Positions 33,752 to 41,842 of a stretch of DNA of 64,000 nucleotides are shown piece after piece (the first letter of the stretch is position 1; each line of letters opens with the position of its first letter). Both the position numbers and the translations under genes were made by a program. The notes under the pieces are model-generated. The model searched no databases and was not told the DNA's origin. It saw only the letters and a list, made by a program, of their open reading frames with translations. Location: assembly GCF_002933875.1 (NCBI RefSeq), contig NZ_BFAV01000157.1, positions 186,001 through 250,000 of the forward strand. The letters run 5' to 3'. This DNA comes from Desulfocucumis palustris (lineage in GTDB: Bacteria > Bacillota > Desulfotomaculia > Desulfotomaculales > Desulfocucumaceae).

Positions 33752-33936
33752 TAAAAAAGAAATTGGCTTACTGGATTTCAGGCACTCTGACGGCTTTTAC
33801 AGGAGTTTACGCGGTCAGGGTATTGTCCCTGCAGATGCCTGACAGCTCCAGGGTGACAACCCTGCTGACAGGCTACATCCTGGCTATTGCGGGACTGTTC
33901 ATAATAACCCTGGGCACCCGAAAAAAAAATACGTAA
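33748..33936 (+). CDS. Small two-helix membrane protein
   Basis: This 62-residue protein has helices at about 8-28 and 37-55 with a basic C-terminal RKKNT. It is translationally coupled (ATGA) to beta subunit 2 and has no recognised family. It could be an accessory subunit of the second pump. Confidence 0.55.
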   Translation: MIKKKLAYWISGTLTAFTGVYAVRVLSLQMPDSSRVTTLLTGYILAIAGLFIITLGTRKKNT

Positions 33937-33939
33937 CGG

Positions 33940-33975
33940 AGTCCGGAAGGCAATTGCCCTCCGGACTTTTAATTT
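33940..33975 (+). terminator. Terminator of the oadG2-gcdB2 operon
   Basis: AGTCCGG and CCGGACT surround a GGCAATTGCC inner stem (33940-33967), followed by TTTAATTT. Confidence 0.7.
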
Positions 33976-34136
33976 AAAGCAACACCCGGCTTTCTATTTG
34001 ACGCCCGGTCAAACTCCCATGGTTCCAACCCTCTCAAATTACCCCGGCACCTTTTCTGACGGGCGGCACCATAGGACTGCCCAAGGCTTTTTAGGAACTG
34101 CCGGCGGACCCTTTGGCAGGGTTTGTTTAACATGTT

Positions 34137-35420
34137 TTATCTGAGGTGGAACAGAACAAGGTAAGCTGTACAGATTATTATTGACATAATCATCATGGGA
34201 AAAGCAATCTTTGTAAATTTAATAAATGTAATCAGTATTCCCCTCTTTTCCGCCATACCGGCCACCACAACATTGGCGGAAGCCCCGATAAGGGTTCCGT
34301 TGCCGCCCAGGCAGGCTCCCAGGGACAGCGACCACCAGAGCGGGTTTAAATCGGTGATTCCTCCCAGGCGGCCCATATCCTGAATCAGGGGTATCATGGT
34401 TGCCACAAAGGGAATATTGTCCACAAAGGCCGAGGCTATGGCGGAAAGCCAGAGTATCAGCAATCCCGTGGGCAGCATTGCTCCTCCCGTTAGTTTCAGA
34501 GACTCTTTGGCAATGGCCTCAATAATGCCCACATGCTCCAGTGCACCTACAATAATAAACAGGCCCACAAAGAAGAATATAACCGGCCACTCCACCGCGG
34601 CCAGGGCGTGCTCGGGCTCGTCCCTGGTTAACAGCAAAAGCAGTGTCGCCCCTCCCAGCGCCACGGTGCCGGACTCCATGTGCAGGTACTGGTGCAGCAC
34701 AAATCCAGCCACGGTGATGCCAATCACGATGAGACACTTTTTAAGCAGCCTTTGATCCTTTATTTCCTTCTTCTCATCCATGACTAAAATGCCTTTTTTT
34801 AATTCCTCCCTGGCAAACATATCCTTTCTGTAAAGAATTTTCAGCCAGAGCATGGTGGCTATGTGAACCACCACTATCACAGGGGCCAGCGCTATTACAA
34901 AATCCATAAATCCCAGCCCGGTGGCGCTGCCTATCATTATATTGGGAGGGTCGCCTATGAGAGTGGCTGTGCCGCCTATATTGGAGGCCACCACCTCCGC
35001 GATTAAAAAAGGTATGGGATTAATTTCTAGCTGCTTGGCTATGGCGAAAGTAACCGGAACTATCAGCAAAACGGTAGTTACATTGTCCAGAAAGGCCGAG
35101 GTTATGGCGGTTATTGTGGCCAGGGAAATCATAATTTGGGCCGGCTCTCCTTTAGCCGCCTTGGCCGCGTATACCGCCATGTACTCGAAAACCCCGGTAT
35201 GCCTGGTTATCCCCACTATAATCATCATGCCTATCAGCAGGCCAATGGTATTGAAATCCACGTATTCCACGGCTTTTTCCTGGCTGATAATCCCCGCGAT
35301 TATTACAATCATTGCCCCTGCCAGGGCAACCACCGTGCGGTGGATTTTTTCCAGCATAATCATGGCGTATGTAGCCAGAAAAAGTCCCCCTGTAAAATAT
35401 ACCTGGGCTTGAGCCGACAT
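34137..35420 (-). CDS. ArsB/NhaD superfamily ion transporter
   Basis: This 427-residue protein with about eleven helices has two inverted repeats, each with a conserved pore motif: TSAFLDNVTTVLLIVPVTF with GGTATLIGDPPN, and ASAFVDNIPFVATMIPL with GGNGTLIGASAN. The motifs fit the NhaD Na+/H+ antiporter and ArsB-like branch. Next to Na+-pumping decarboxylases, Na+/H+ exchange is the favoured role. AGGAGG precedes the ATG. Confidence 0.78.
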   Translation of the reverse strand: MSAQAQVYFTGGLFLATYAMIMLEKIHRTVVALAGAMIVIIAGIISQEKAVEYVDFNTIGLLIGMMIIVGITRHTGVFEYMAVYAAKAAKGEPAQIMISLATITAITSAFLDNVTTVLLIVPVTFAIAKQLEINPIPFLIAEVVASNIGGTATLIGDPPNIMIGSATGLGFMDFVIALAPVIVVVHIATMLWLKILYRKDMFAREELKKGILVMDEKKEIKDQRLLKKCLIVIGITVAGFVLHQYLHMESGTVALGGATLLLLLTRDEPEHALAAVEWPVIFFFVGLFIIVGALEHVGIIEAIAKESLKLTGGAMLPTGLLILWLSAIASAFVDNIPFVATMIPLIQDMGRLGGITDLNPLWWSLSLGACLGGNGTLIGASANVVVAGMAEKRGILITFIKFTKIAFPMMIMSIIICTAYLVLFHLR

Positions 35421-35820
35421 TATATTTCCTCCCTAAGCCCTTTCACCGTTTTTCACCGGAAGTTCCTTATAAGGAACTTTTCCGGCTCCAATTTTGTGCT
35501 CATGGGCCATATTAATTGATTTCATCGAAATATCCCTATCTTAAAGTCCGGTTCATTCCCGTAACCTCCGGGGAATAGTGCTTTTGCTCCTTCACAAGAG
35601 AAAGAAGCCCACCTGCCCAACCCTGCTTCCGTATAGCTTTACCGGGAAAAACAGACGGGCTGCACTCAGGTTCACACCGGCCACCAGGCTCCCTGGTAAA
35701 CAAAATTATTTTTTCCAAAGTCTGCTTCTAAAATTATGAGGAGCCCGCGCCGGGAAATGGCTACATTTTTTTTAATCCCCGGGTCGCCGGTTAGCAGGAC
35801 GGTATTTCCTTCCCACCCGG
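35421..35820. other. 400-base intergenic region between the two ion transporters
   Basis: It contains a palindrome AAGTTCC-TTA-TAAGGAACTT (35460-35479) near the antiporter start. A GC-rich structured segment (about 35560-35700, minus strand) could be an RNA leader, but matches no riboswitch or T-box I can name. No supported gene and no sigma-54 promoter were found. Confidence 0.35.
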
Positions 35821-37278
35821 CTATTTAATCATCGGGGAAAGGCCGATTATGGGCCAGTAGGTATAGATAAAAATGGTCATTACCGCCAGCACCAGGATTG
35901 TTCCCGGTATGCCCGCCATGAAGAACTCTCCGGTTGTGAACTGCTTCGACTCGTAAGCCATGGCGTTGGGAGCCGCGCCGATCAGCAGAAACATGGGCAA
36001 ACCGGCGGCTGCCGTTGCGGTGTAGAGTATCAGCTGCGGATTAACCCCGAGATACTGGGCGATAACCAGGGCCACGGGAAGCGTTATGGCTATGGCAGCC
36101 ACGTTCATTATAAAGTTGGTCATAATAATTACCAGAACGGATACACCAATCACAAAGAACAACCAGGGCGCTCCCTGCAGCAGGGAAAGCCATTTAATCG
36201 CCATCCATTCGGCGGCCCCGGTTTTCCATAATGCAAATCCTATGCTCATTGCACCGCTGAACAGCAAAACAATATTCCAGGGAACTTTCTTTTCCAGGTC
36301 CTGGACGTCCAATATACCTGTGGCGAAAAACACCAGTCCGGCCAGCAGCAGGGGTATGGAGCGGTCAAGGCCCTTCAGGGCAGGCACCGCCGCCTGGGCT
36401 ATAAGCAGGCCCAGGGAGCAGGCAACCCCTATCATTACAAAAATCTCTTCCCTGGACATGGGCCCCAGCTCTTTGTAAAGCTGCGCAGCCTTCGAACGCA
36501 GTCCCGGTATCGTCTTTTTTTCCGGCTTAAATATCACCATCAGCATGGCCCAGGTAAGAAATACAATTATCCAGCCCAGAGGCATTAAATGCAGTGAAAA
36601 ATCGATAAAGGATACATCCTGCCCGGTAAACTCCTTGAAAAAGCCGACCGCCGCAGGGTTGCGGGCTCCCCCCAGCAGAGTGCATATGCTGCCGGCCCCG
36701 GCAGTGTAGGCCATCCCGATGAACAGGGCCTTACCGAATTTTGTGGGTTTGGAAGTATGGCCGTCACCCTCGTTATAAAGGGCCAGTATGGTTATAAAAA
36801 TGGGGATAACCGTAGCGGCCACGGCGGTGTGCGCCATCAGGTGCGTGAGCAGCGCGGTTATAACAAAACAGCCCAGCAGTATCTTCCTGGTGTCCTCACC
36901 CACCACAACCAGCATCTTGTAGGCGATTCTTTTGGTCAGTCCCACCTTGGAAAAACTGAGGCCTATCAGCAGGGAGCCCAAAATGAACAACACGGTGGGG
37001 TCCATAAAATCCCTCATGGCGTCCTTGGCGGGGCGGATGGCAAAAAGCGGCTGGAATATGCCTATGGCTATACTGGTTACGCCAATGGGAATCACCTCAA
37101 ACACCCACCAGACTCCGGCCAGCAGGAACAGCCCGATAGCCGATTTTCCGGCGGCGGACAGCTCAAAGACCTTGCCGGAGGGATCCACGGCAGGTTTAAA
37201 TTCAGGTAAAAAATGAAACAAAAATAAAAGTCCGAGACCCAGCAATAAAAATAACATATTCTTTTTATCAATAGTCAT
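35821..37278 (-). CDS. DASS/SLC13 family Na+/dicarboxylate transporter
   Basis: This 485-residue protein with about twelve helices carries an N-terminal block FELSAAGKSAIGLFLLAGVWW, the first substrate loop with SICTLLGGARNPAAVGFF, and TNFIMNVAAIAITLPVAL near the C-terminus, where DASS proteins bind Na+ and substrate (SNT-like motifs). AAGGAGATGATTAAAA precedes the ATG. Import of glutarate, succinate or another dicarboxylate driven by Na+ would match the neighbouring catabolic genes; the exact substrate is inferred. Confidence 0.82.
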   Translation of the reverse strand: MTIDKKNMLFLLLGLGLLFLFHFLPEFKPAVDPSGKVFELSAAGKSAIGLFLLAGVWWVFEVIPIGVTSIAIGIFQPLFAIRPAKDAMRDFMDPTVLFILGSLLIGLSFSKVGLTKRIAYKMLVVVGEDTRKILLGCFVITALLTHLMAHTAVAATVIPIFITILALYNEGDGHTSKPTKFGKALFIGMAYTAGAGSICTLLGGARNPAAVGFFKEFTGQDVSFIDFSLHLMPLGWIIVFLTWAMLMVIFKPEKKTIPGLRSKAAQLYKELGPMSREEIFVMIGVACSLGLLIAQAAVPALKGLDRSIPLLLAGLVFFATGILDVQDLEKKVPWNIVLLFSGAMSIGFALWKTGAAEWMAIKWLSLLQGAPWLFFVIGVSVLVIIMTNFIMNVAAIAITLPVALVIAQYLGVNPQLILYTATAAAGLPMFLLIGAAPNAMAYESKQFTTGEFFMAGIPGTILVLAVMTIFIYTYWPIIGLSPMIK

Positions 37279-37312
37279 TTTTAATCATCTCCTTCTTATT
37301 AAAGCCAGTCAG

Positions 37313-38278
37313 TCAATCGACTTTAATATGTTCTCCCGCTCCCTGTTTGCCCCGGCGGACAAAATCAATACCGTCGCTTAGCAGCGCATCCATAATGAGT
37401 TTTTTATAAAACTGTGATGTAAAGAATACCTCCGCCGCGTCTTTCCAGTAAAATCCCGTGTTTTTTACAAAGGGTTTAAGCCTGCGGAAAACATAATACA
37501 TGTGCTCTATGCTTTGGGAAACCAGGGATACTGCCAGCTCAACATTTTTCCTGGCGGCCCGGCCCCGGCTGATCAGATAGTACTTTTCCGCACCGGCAGT
37601 TTCGGTGCCCGGTTTGTACATGTATACCAACTGGGGCTTTTCACCTTTTTCCAGCAGGACATTTTTGAACTCATGTGCGTTGTAGGATTTTTCACATAAT
37701 AGATACAAAAAAAAGGCCGGTTTGTATTTTTCCGCGACTTCCCGGAGGCTGTTGATATCGGTCCCCGGCAGAAAACACTTCAGCGGCAGGCCGTTATGCC
37801 CAAACACAAAGAATGCTGTAGCGGATTCCCGGTTAATTACCTGGTCCAGTCTTTTAACAAGCAGTATGAGTCCCCTGGATATTTCCCTGCCTCCATACTC
37901 CCCCGCCTGATCCGGGAAGGAGCGCCGCACAGTTTTTTTTGAACGGGAAGGCCGTTTCTTCTCCGACAAAATGACCCTGCCAAGTACATCTTCCGCACAG
38001 CCGGAGGGTTTAAATATTCTCTCAACCGCCATAATTATTGCTATTTTATAATACTTCCCCCAGGGCATATCGTATTTTCTCAGTTCCCTGGCCCTTTTTA
38101 TCACATTCTGTAATTTATCCACAACAGACTCTGCTTTTTGTCTTGACAAATCACTGAGATTGGCAACATTCATAATCAGCCGCTGCCTGGATTTGTCACC
38201 ATCCCTGTAGCTTTCGGACAGCCTAAGGTATTGGTATTCCTTTCCGTTGTGGTTTGCCTTAACCAAGCGGAAATACAT
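37313..38278 (-). CDS. IS1634-type transposase-derived protein, probably degenerate or domesticated
   Basis: This 321-residue protein has a first 70 residues (MYFRLVKANHNGKEYQYLRL and the following SYRDGDKSRQRLIMNVANL) that match the N-terminal part of IS1634-family transposases. The middle GLPLKCFLPGTDINSLREV recalls the GxPL...PGN element. Clear DDE catalytic residues and the usual length (about 550) are missing, yet the frame is open and has a good GGAGGTAAAACA-ATG start. No terminal inverted repeats were seen. It is either a deletion relic or a reused protein. Confidence 0.6.
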   Translation of the reverse strand: MYFRLVKANHNGKEYQYLRLSESYRDGDKSRQRLIMNVANLSDLSRQKAESVVDKLQNVIKRARELRKYDMPWGKYYKIAIIMAVERIFKPSGCAEDVLGRVILSEKKRPSRSKKTVRRSFPDQAGEYGGREISRGLILLVKRLDQVINRESATAFFVFGHNGLPLKCFLPGTDINSLREVAEKYKPAFFLYLLCEKSYNAHEFKNVLLEKGEKPQLVYMYKPGTETAGAEKYYLISRGRAARKNVELAVSLVSQSIEHMYYVFRRLKPFVKNTGFYWKDAAEVFFTSQFYKKLIMDALLSDGIDFVRRGKQGAGEHIKVD

Positions 38279-39061
38279 TGTTTTACCTCCAATTGACCTT
38301 ATTCTATTGTCACCACCCCTTTAGCCTTATTAACTCTTAATAGCGACACGGCGGGTTTTATTCTTTCAGGGAATGTATTTTTACATATGATTGAGTTCAC
38401 ATTCCCAAGAAAAACAATTATGGTCCGAATGTCACTACTAATTATCCTGTTTTTTCGAATCCTCCCCGACAAACAGATGAATATCCACCCTAAAAATTGT
38501 TTCAGACACGTTGTCAATAATCCGCTCAGGACAGACTGCAGGAATAAAATTTTGTCACCATGGTGCTTGAGAAATATTATACAATATCAAAATTTTTTTG
38601 CCAACACATTTTTGCCACTACAGATTAAAATTCCGCCAACTTGCACATCACCACCGGCAACAACAACCGGGCCACAAGAAATTTCCCCGTGGTTTCACGC
38701 GCGAACAACCGGGATAACAGACCAAACAAAAAAATGCCCGCGAAAGGCAAACCTCAAAAAGAAGTATTTTATTTTAAATAAGAACTCCCGCAGACCAGAG
38801 GGTCCCTTTTGGGGGGACATAGGAATTCAGGCCGAGGGGCAGTGAACTGCCACTCCCTTCGCTCTCGCTTCGCGAGTAAGGAAGACTAAAGTTGTGGGGA
38901 CTTCCCGGCGGGAAAGTTAAACTCTATTTAAAGCTCCAAAAGAGTTTTTAGGTATTGTGATTTTTTGTTATAATATATACCTGCATATAAATACAAGCAT
39001 ATTTTTCCAGCAGTGCTCCATTTTTAAAACCGCAGAATATACAACCGGAAGCAGGGGATAA
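38279..39061. other. 780-base intergenic region with a structured 3' part
   Basis: No supported gene. Between 38787 and 38930 the sequence folds readily: GGCAGT-GA-ACTGCC, CTCGC-TTCG-CGAG and CCCGGCGGG segments lie close together. An AAACTCT/AGAGTTT hairpin with TTTTA follows at about 38920-38951. This could be an RNA leader for the membrane protein at 39062, but I recognise no class. Confidence 0.35.
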
Positions 39062-41302
39062 ATGTTGAAACTCATCAGGAAAATTTGTCATATGGTCATT
39101 ATAATTTTTATCTGCTGCTTGATATTCTCTCCGGGGCCGGCTGCCGCCGGGACAACGGCGCCCGGCCGCTTTATCATAGTGGTGCTTGATCAAATCGGAC
39201 TGGAAGACTTAAGCGACCCTTCGCTCAAAAATATTAATTACCTCATTGAAAACGGGGCTGTCGCTTTAATGAACAACCGCACCGGCGGCGCCTCAATTGC
39301 CGATAACACCTTTACCACCGTGGGCGCCGGCAGCCGGGCGGTGGGTTATCCGGCGGCGGCACAGGCATTTAACGCCGGAGATAAAATAAACAGCCACAAT
39401 GTGGAGGATATTTACCTGCGCCGGAATGAGGAACATAACTTAACCCCTCACAATATATTAAACCTTAACACGGATCAGCTTAAAACACTAAACAGTAACC
39501 GCCATTACAACGTACATATAGGCGCGACGGGCGACCTTCTCAACTCGGCGGGAATAAGCACCGCCGTGCTGGGAAATTCCGACATGCCGCCGGAGGATTC
39601 CTCTTTCCCCGGTTATATTTACGGCCGCCAGGCAGTCTCCTTGCTAATGGACGGCAGGGGAGTGGTTGATTACGGCGATATTTCCGGCGATTTATTAATG
39701 GCCGACAAAAGCGCGCCCTTTGGTGTCCGCACCGACGAAAAAAGGCTGTTATCCCGCTTTACTGAGAATTACGGCCGCTGCAAGGTAATTATAATTGACT
39801 TCGGCGATACCACCCGGGCGGCCGTTTACACCGGAAAATCCAATGAAATAATTTCTAACAGGCACACATCCGCGGCTTTAAAAAGAGCCGATGATTTTAT
39901 CGGGCGGGTATTGCGGCAGATTGATTTAAAAAGGGATTGCCTGGCGGTACTGGCTCCCACACCGTCGCAGAAAAGCATAAGCCTGGGCAATACCCTGACC
40001 CCGGTTATTTTGACGGGAAACGGCGTTAATAAGGGCCTGCTGACCTCGGGCAGCACACACCGGAAGGGAATAGTAGCCAATATCGACGTGGCCCCGACCA
40101 TACTCGGTTTTTATAACATCGATAAAACAGAGGCCATATACGGCCAGAAAATCACATCTCTTCCCTCCGGCAACCAAATGGAATACCTCCGGGATATTGA
40201 AAACAAGCTGGTGGACAATACAACACGCCGCCTGCCGATGCTAAGCGCCGTGGCTTATTACACCCTGGCCATACTGATCGTATCGTTGCTGATATTCATT
40301 TTGCACCTTTTCGGCGTGGAAACCTCCGACCTTTTAAAAAAGTTTCTGCTGGCAAACTATCTGGCCATATTTTCCCTGCCCCTGGCCCTCTTACTGCTGG
40401 CAGTCCCCGGGGCCTTAACCGTAGGGCAGTCCTTTATTGCCCTGCTGTTGATCATTCTGCTGATCACGGGGCTGTACTACCCGCTGTACAGGAAATACAA
40501 CATTTTATATTACATATCGGGCATAAGCCTTACCTTTATAGCAATACTCTTCGCGGATTTATTCACCGGTGCCGACTTGATTGTCACCTCGCCGCTGGGA
40601 TATGATCCCCAGTCCGGCGCGCGTTTTTACGGAATCGGAAATGAATTCATGGGCGCTGTGATAGGGGCTTCAACTCTGGGTATCGCCACGTTCATGGACA
40701 TCAAAAAATTTAAAGGCCGTTTATTGCTGGCAGGTGTCCTAATGCTGGGAATTCTTTTTGTACTGGTATATCCGGGCCTGGGCTCCAAGGCCGGAGCCTC
40801 CATATCCGTCACGGCGGCCTTTGTTACTTTGATATGGCTGCTGTCCGGCTACCGCACCGGAAAAAAACAGGTATTTATCGTGATCATCGCGGTGCTGCTG
40901 GTTATCGCCGCCATATCCGTAATTGATTCAATAGGCGTTCCCCGCACCCATGTGGGCAGGGCAATTAAAGAATTCCAGGCAGGCGGCTGGGAAAACATTT
41001 ATAACATAATAATAAGAAAAATCAGCATGAATTTCCGCCTGATGCGGTACTCTTACTGGAGCGGCATGCTCATTGTGTCCCTGCTGTTAATGCTTGTAAT
41101 GTTTAAATTCAAACTGAACTTTCTGGACAGCATCCGCAGAACCGCACCACAAACCCTTAACGGATGCCATGCCGGACTGCTGGGGGCGGCGGTGGCGCTG
41201 TTTACCAACGATGCGGGGATAGTGGCCGCAGCCACGGCGGTAATTTATCCGGTGTTTTGCATGCTCTCGCTAAACCTTCTGAACCTTAAGGATAACAAAT
41301 AA
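39062..41302 (+). CDS. Alkaline-phosphatase-fold domain fused to a polytopic membrane domain
   Basis: This 746-residue protein has a signal or anchor helix (8-28). A 350-residue extracytoplasmic domain begins FIIVVLDQIGLEDL, where sulfatase/phosphatase folds keep a metal Asp, and contains NIDVAPTILGFY, another superfamily motif. About ten helices follow from residue 395. RFYGIGNEFMGAVIGAST is a conserved-looking loop in the membrane part. The nucleophile position is not clearly Thr/Ser/Cys, so activity is doubtful. Function unknown; a cell-envelope polymer role is only a guess. Confidence 0.65.
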   Translation: MLKLIRKICHMVIIIFICCLIFSPGPAAAGTTAPGRFIIVVLDQIGLEDLSDPSLKNINYLIENGAVALMNNRTGGASIADNTFTTVGAGSRAVGYPAAAQAFNAGDKINSHNVEDIYLRRNEEHNLTPHNILNLNTDQLKTLNSNRHYNVHIGATGDLLNSAGISTAVLGNSDMPPEDSSFPGYIYGRQAVSLLMDGRGVVDYGDISGDLLMADKSAPFGVRTDEKRLLSRFTENYGRCKVIIIDFGDTTRAAVYTGKSNEIISNRHTSAALKRADDFIGRVLRQIDLKRDCLAVLAPTPSQKSISLGNTLTPVILTGNGVNKGLLTSGSTHRKGIVANIDVAPTILGFYNIDKTEAIYGQKITSLPSGNQMEYLRDIENKLVDNTTRRLPMLSAVAYYTLAILIVSLLIFILHLFGVETSDLLKKFLLANYLAIFSLPLALLLLAVPGALTVGQSFIALLLIILLITGLYYPLYRKYNILYYISGISLTFIAILFADLFTGADLIVTSPLGYDPQSGARFYGIGNEFMGAVIGASTLGIATFMDIKKFKGRLLLAGVLMLGILFVLVYPGLGSKAGASISVTAAFVTLIWLLSGYRTGKKQVFIVIIAVLLVIAAISVIDSIGVPRTHVGRAIKEFQAGGWENIYNIIIRKISMNFRLMRYSYWSGMLIVSLLLMLVMFKFKLNFLDSIRRTAPQTLNGCHAGLLGAAVALFTNDAGIVAAATAVIYPVFCMLSLNLLNLKDNK

Positions 41303-41418
41303 ACCACTAAAACTGATTTTTAGCCGAATTTAGCAATTCCTGTAAAAAAGGATAAATTAATGTGGATTTTAACAAACCTCAGCCGCAATAATTATTTCGG
41401 CTTCAGCTTTCTTGACAT

Positions 41419-41450
41419 CCAGAAAAAGAAAATCCGGGGAATCCCCGGAA
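41419..41450 (-). terminator. Terminator of the YeiH-like transporter operon
   Basis: On the minus strand TCCGGGGATTCCCCGGA is followed by TTTTCTTTTT. It lies 108 bases after the stop of the small partner gene. Confidence 0.65.
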
Positions 41451-41557
41451 TAATAAAGGTTTAACATGTCTTAGCCAGACCGGCGCCACGGCTGCCGGAC
41501 ACAGGCCGGATACCGGCAAATGCCTCGGCCACAGGCCAAAAGTGCTTTAGTGCTTTA

Positions 41558-41728
41558 TTAGAGTATTTCAAAAACGCCTATGAATACAACCAGCAAGGCT
41601 ATACCCAGTCCCAGGGAATAGCCGATAAGCTTTTTCTCCACCGGGAGCAAATCGTGCCATTCTTCCTCTTCTATGGCCAGGGCGTTGGCCGTCTGCTGTT
41701 CCGCTTCCTTTATTTTACCCTCAGTCAT
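41558..41728 (-). CDS. Small single-helix membrane protein, partner of the YeiH-like transporter
   Basis: This 56-residue protein has an acidic amphipathic first half (KEAEQQTANALAIEEEEW) and one C-terminal helix (IGYSLGLGIALLVVFIGVFEI). AGGAGG lies seven bases before the ATG at 41728. It follows the transporter gene on the same strand by 114 bases. No family recognised; the layout suggests a transporter accessory subunit. Confidence 0.6.
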   Translation of the reverse strand: MTEGKIKEAEQQTANALAIEEEEWHDLLPVEKKLIGYSLGLGIALLVVFIGVFEIL

Positions 41729-41842
41729 TTTCATTCCTCCTATAATTGGGGACATCACTTCACATAATTCCGGGGCATCCCTTCCAGGAATTGTTTAAGA
41801 GTAATGAATTCTGCCGGTCCGGGAAGGTGTGACCCCTTGACC

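Noticed and set aside
35536-35718. 60-codon open frame on the minus strand
   Set aside because: No ribosome site, no family resemblance, and it lies across a GC-rich foldable segment.
38387-38845. 152-codon open frame on the plus strand
   Set aside because: The composition is unlike a protein (scattered Cys, Thr and Pro runs), there is no ribosome site, and it reads through hairpins. Treated as chance.
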